Below, in pieces: positions 14,202-15,512 of a DNA stretch of 15,512 bases (position 1 is its first letter; every line of letters starts with the position of its first letter). This DNA is from an uncultured Ruminiclostridium sp. (GTDB lineage Bacteria > Bacillota > Clostridia > Oscillospirales > Ruminococcaceae): the NCBI GenBank assembly GCA_910585505.1, contig CAJUFF010000007.1, positions 22,729-38,240 on the forward strand. Reading direction: 5' to 3'. Position numbers and translations under genes: made by a program. The notes under the pieces are model-generated. The model did not search any database. It saw nothing but the letters and a program-made list of their open reading frames with translations, and was not told the DNA's origin.

Positions 14202-14870
14202 ATGCCATTTACCGCAAAAACTCCCGAATTTATATTTGAAAACCATGTTCACGACAGTAAGGAGTGGTTTCATGAGCATAAAAGCGATTACGAAAAATAT
14301 GTTAAGGAGCCGTTCCGGGAATTTGTGGAGCTGATCGAGCCGTATATAAAGGAAATAGACGCGGAGATATCATGCGATCCCAAAAGGCTTTCCCGTATCT
14401 ACCGCGACGCGCGTTATTCAAAAGGAATGTCCGTATTTCGTGATTATATATGGTATACCTTCAGCCGCACCAGAGAAAACGCCACATCTTTGCCCGCCTT
14501 TTACTTTAGCGTATCACCCGGCGGTTTTGATTACGGCTGCGGATATTATTATACTACCACCCCTACTCTTGTGGCGCTGAGAAAGCTTGTAATATCGGGA
14601 GATTACAGTTTTACGGCTGCAAAGGAAGCTTATATAAACCAAAAGGTTTTCAATTTGGGCGGCGACCTGTACAAAAAAGATCGTTATCCCGACCAGCCCG
14701 AAGAAAACAAAATATGGCTCAACCGTAAAAATATATTTCTCTATTCCGAAAGCAAGGATTTTAAAACCTTGTACAGCAAGTCTCTTCCACAAAAAATAGG
14801 CGAGGAATTTAACCGGATTGCTCCAGTTTACAGGCTGTTTATGAAAGCGGATCAGATAAGGGAGGATTGA
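14202..14870 (+). CDS. DUF2461 family protein, function unknown
   Basis: This 222-residue cytoplasmic protein has no signal or membrane segment. It opens with FENHVHDSKEWFHEHKSDYE, matching the N-terminal pattern of the DUF2461/TIGR02453 family. The conserved centre is RLSRIYRDARYSKGMSVFRD (about 62-81), followed by a YFSVSPGGFDYGCGYYYT region that is probably beta-structured. No catalytic motif is assigned to the family that I know of. AAGGAAAGGA (14185-14194) is a good ribosome site 7 bases before the ATG. The 38-base gap after the ATPase gene shows no terminator, so it may be co-transcribed with the importer, although the family is not usually tied to transport. The methyltransferase gene starts two bases after its stop. 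Confidence 0.8.
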   Translation: MPFTAKTPEFIFENHVHDSKEWFHEHKSDYEKYVKEPFREFVELIEPYIKEIDAEISCDPKRLSRIYRDARYSKGMSVFRDYIWYTFSRTRENATSLPAFYFSVSPGGFDYGCGYYYTTTPTLVALRKLVISGDYSFTAAKEAYINQKVFNLGGDLYKKDRYPDQPEENKIWLNRKNIFLYSESKDFKTLYSKSLPQKIGEEFNRIAPVYRLFMKADQIRED

Positions 14871-14872
14871 TT

Positions 14873-15481
14873 TTGAAGGCAGTTATCAACGGGATAGCGT
14901 TAACGCTTGACACTCACCCCGATATGTTTTCTCCGAATTCTCCCGATACGGGAACGCTGGCTATGCTTTCATCGGTTGAAATAAATAAAGGCGACAGGCT
15001 GTTGGACTTAGGCTGCGGCAGCGGTATTGTTGGAATCTATGCCGCTAAGCTTACAGGCGCTGAAAACGTCGTAATGACCGACAGTTCGGAAATCGCGGCG
15101 GAGTTTGCGAAAAGGAATGCCAAATTAAACGGTGTGGGCGGTATAAAAGTATACTGCGGCGATGCTTATGAAAATGTAGCCGAAAAGGATTTTACTCTGA
15201 TTCTGTCAAATCCTCCGTATCACACGGATTTTTCCGTAGCCAAATCATTTATAGAGGGCGGATATATGCGGTTGGCGTTTGGTGGAAAAATGATTATGGT
15301 TACAAAAAGAGCCGATTGGTATAAAAATAAGCTGACTTCTGTTTTCGGGGGAGTAAAAATAATCTGTCTGAACGGATATTTTGTGTTCATCTCCGAAAAG
15401 AGAGAACAGCGAAAAAAGCTCGTACAAAAAGAAAAAAACAAGTTGTCCGCAAAACTGTCGAGAAAATATGCTCAAAAATAA
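14873..15481 (+). CDS. Class I SAM-dependent methyltransferase (RsmC/MTS-like)
   Basis: The 202-residue product has a Rossmann-type methyltransferase fold. The SAM-binding motif I is DLGCGSG (45-51), an acidic TDSSE motif II follows, and the catalytic NPPY is at 113-116. NPPY marks amino-group methyltransferases such as the rRNA guanine-N2 enzymes RsmC/RsmD, or protein Gln and adenine methyltransferases. The N-terminal THPDMFSPNSPDTGT region is like the MTS family (RsmC C-terminal half), so an rRNA or tRNA base is a reasonable but unproven target. The basic C-terminal tail (KREQRKKLVQKEKNKLSAK) could bind RNA. I chose TTG 14873 because GGGAGG (14860-14865) lies 7 bases upstream; TTG 14867 is only one base from that site. 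Spacing to the preceding gene implies translational coupling. Confidence 0.85.
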   Translation: MKAVINGIALTLDTHPDMFSPNSPDTGTLAMLSSVEINKGDRLLDLGCGSGIVGIYAAKLTGAENVVMTDSSEIAAEFAKRNAKLNGVGGIKVYCGDAYENVAEKDFTLILSNPPYHTDFSVAKSFIEGGYMRLAFGGKMIMVTKRADWYKNKLTSVFGGVKIICLNGYFVFISEKREQRKKLVQKEKNKLSAKLSRKYAQK

Positions 15482-15512
15482 ATTTCTTTTATGGCAATAC
15501 CGCACAAAGATT

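Noticed and set aside
15491..15512. Start of a further gene (ATG GCA ATA CCG CAC) at the right edge
   Set aside because: Only seven codons are visible and no ribosome site precedes the ATG, so it cannot be supported.

Overview
The window reads as chromosomal DNA from an anaerobic, low-to-moderate GC Firmicute of the class Clostridia, probably near the Ruminococcaceae/Oscillospiraceae. This is inferred from the Bacillus-type short mannose-6-phosphate isomerase, the ROK glucokinase, the uvrB-uvrA pair, the purine-rich Shine-Dalgarno sites and the ferredoxin-rich redox protein. No marker gene fixes the genus. Every supported gene lies on the + strand, and no intergenic gap exceeds about 150 bases. 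I see no tRNA, rRNA, CRISPR array, insertion sequence or phage gene.

Region 1 (1-1386) is sugar phosphate metabolism: the 3' end of a class I mannose-6-phosphate isomerase gene followed by a ROK-family glucokinase gene. Region 2 (1387-3170) is a solitary dihydroxy-acid dehydratase gene (ilvD). It sits behind an extended -10 promoter whose expected -35 position lies at the centre of a perfect 15-bp inverted repeat, a strong operator candidate. Region 3 (3171-8871) starts with a short segment rich in inverted repeats and continues with DNA repair genes: radC, uvrB and uvrA.

Region 4 (8895-14163) is the most interesting part. An 855-residue protein joins a CoA-disulfide/persulfide reductase-like flavoprotein, a degenerate rhodanese domain and an AsrC-like siroheme/[4Fe-4S] sulfite-nitrite reductase half containing two ferredoxin clusters. 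Its gene overlaps the first gene of a complete FecBCD/BtuFCD-type ABC importer (lipoprotein, permease, ATPase), and all four genes are joined by short overlaps. The enzyme and the importer therefore look like one functional unit. The reading I favour is import of a metal chelate, tetrapyrrole or sulfur compound coupled to NAD(P)H-driven reduction; the substrate is not visible in the sequence.

Region 5 (14202-15481) holds a DUF2461-family protein and a small class I methyltransferase gene, the latter starting just after the former's stop.

No clear terminator is visible between radC and the methyltransferase gene, so readthrough across the whole 12-kb run is possible. The start sites of radC, the ATPase and the methyltransferase were chosen here from ribosome-binding sites; they differ from the longest open frame.
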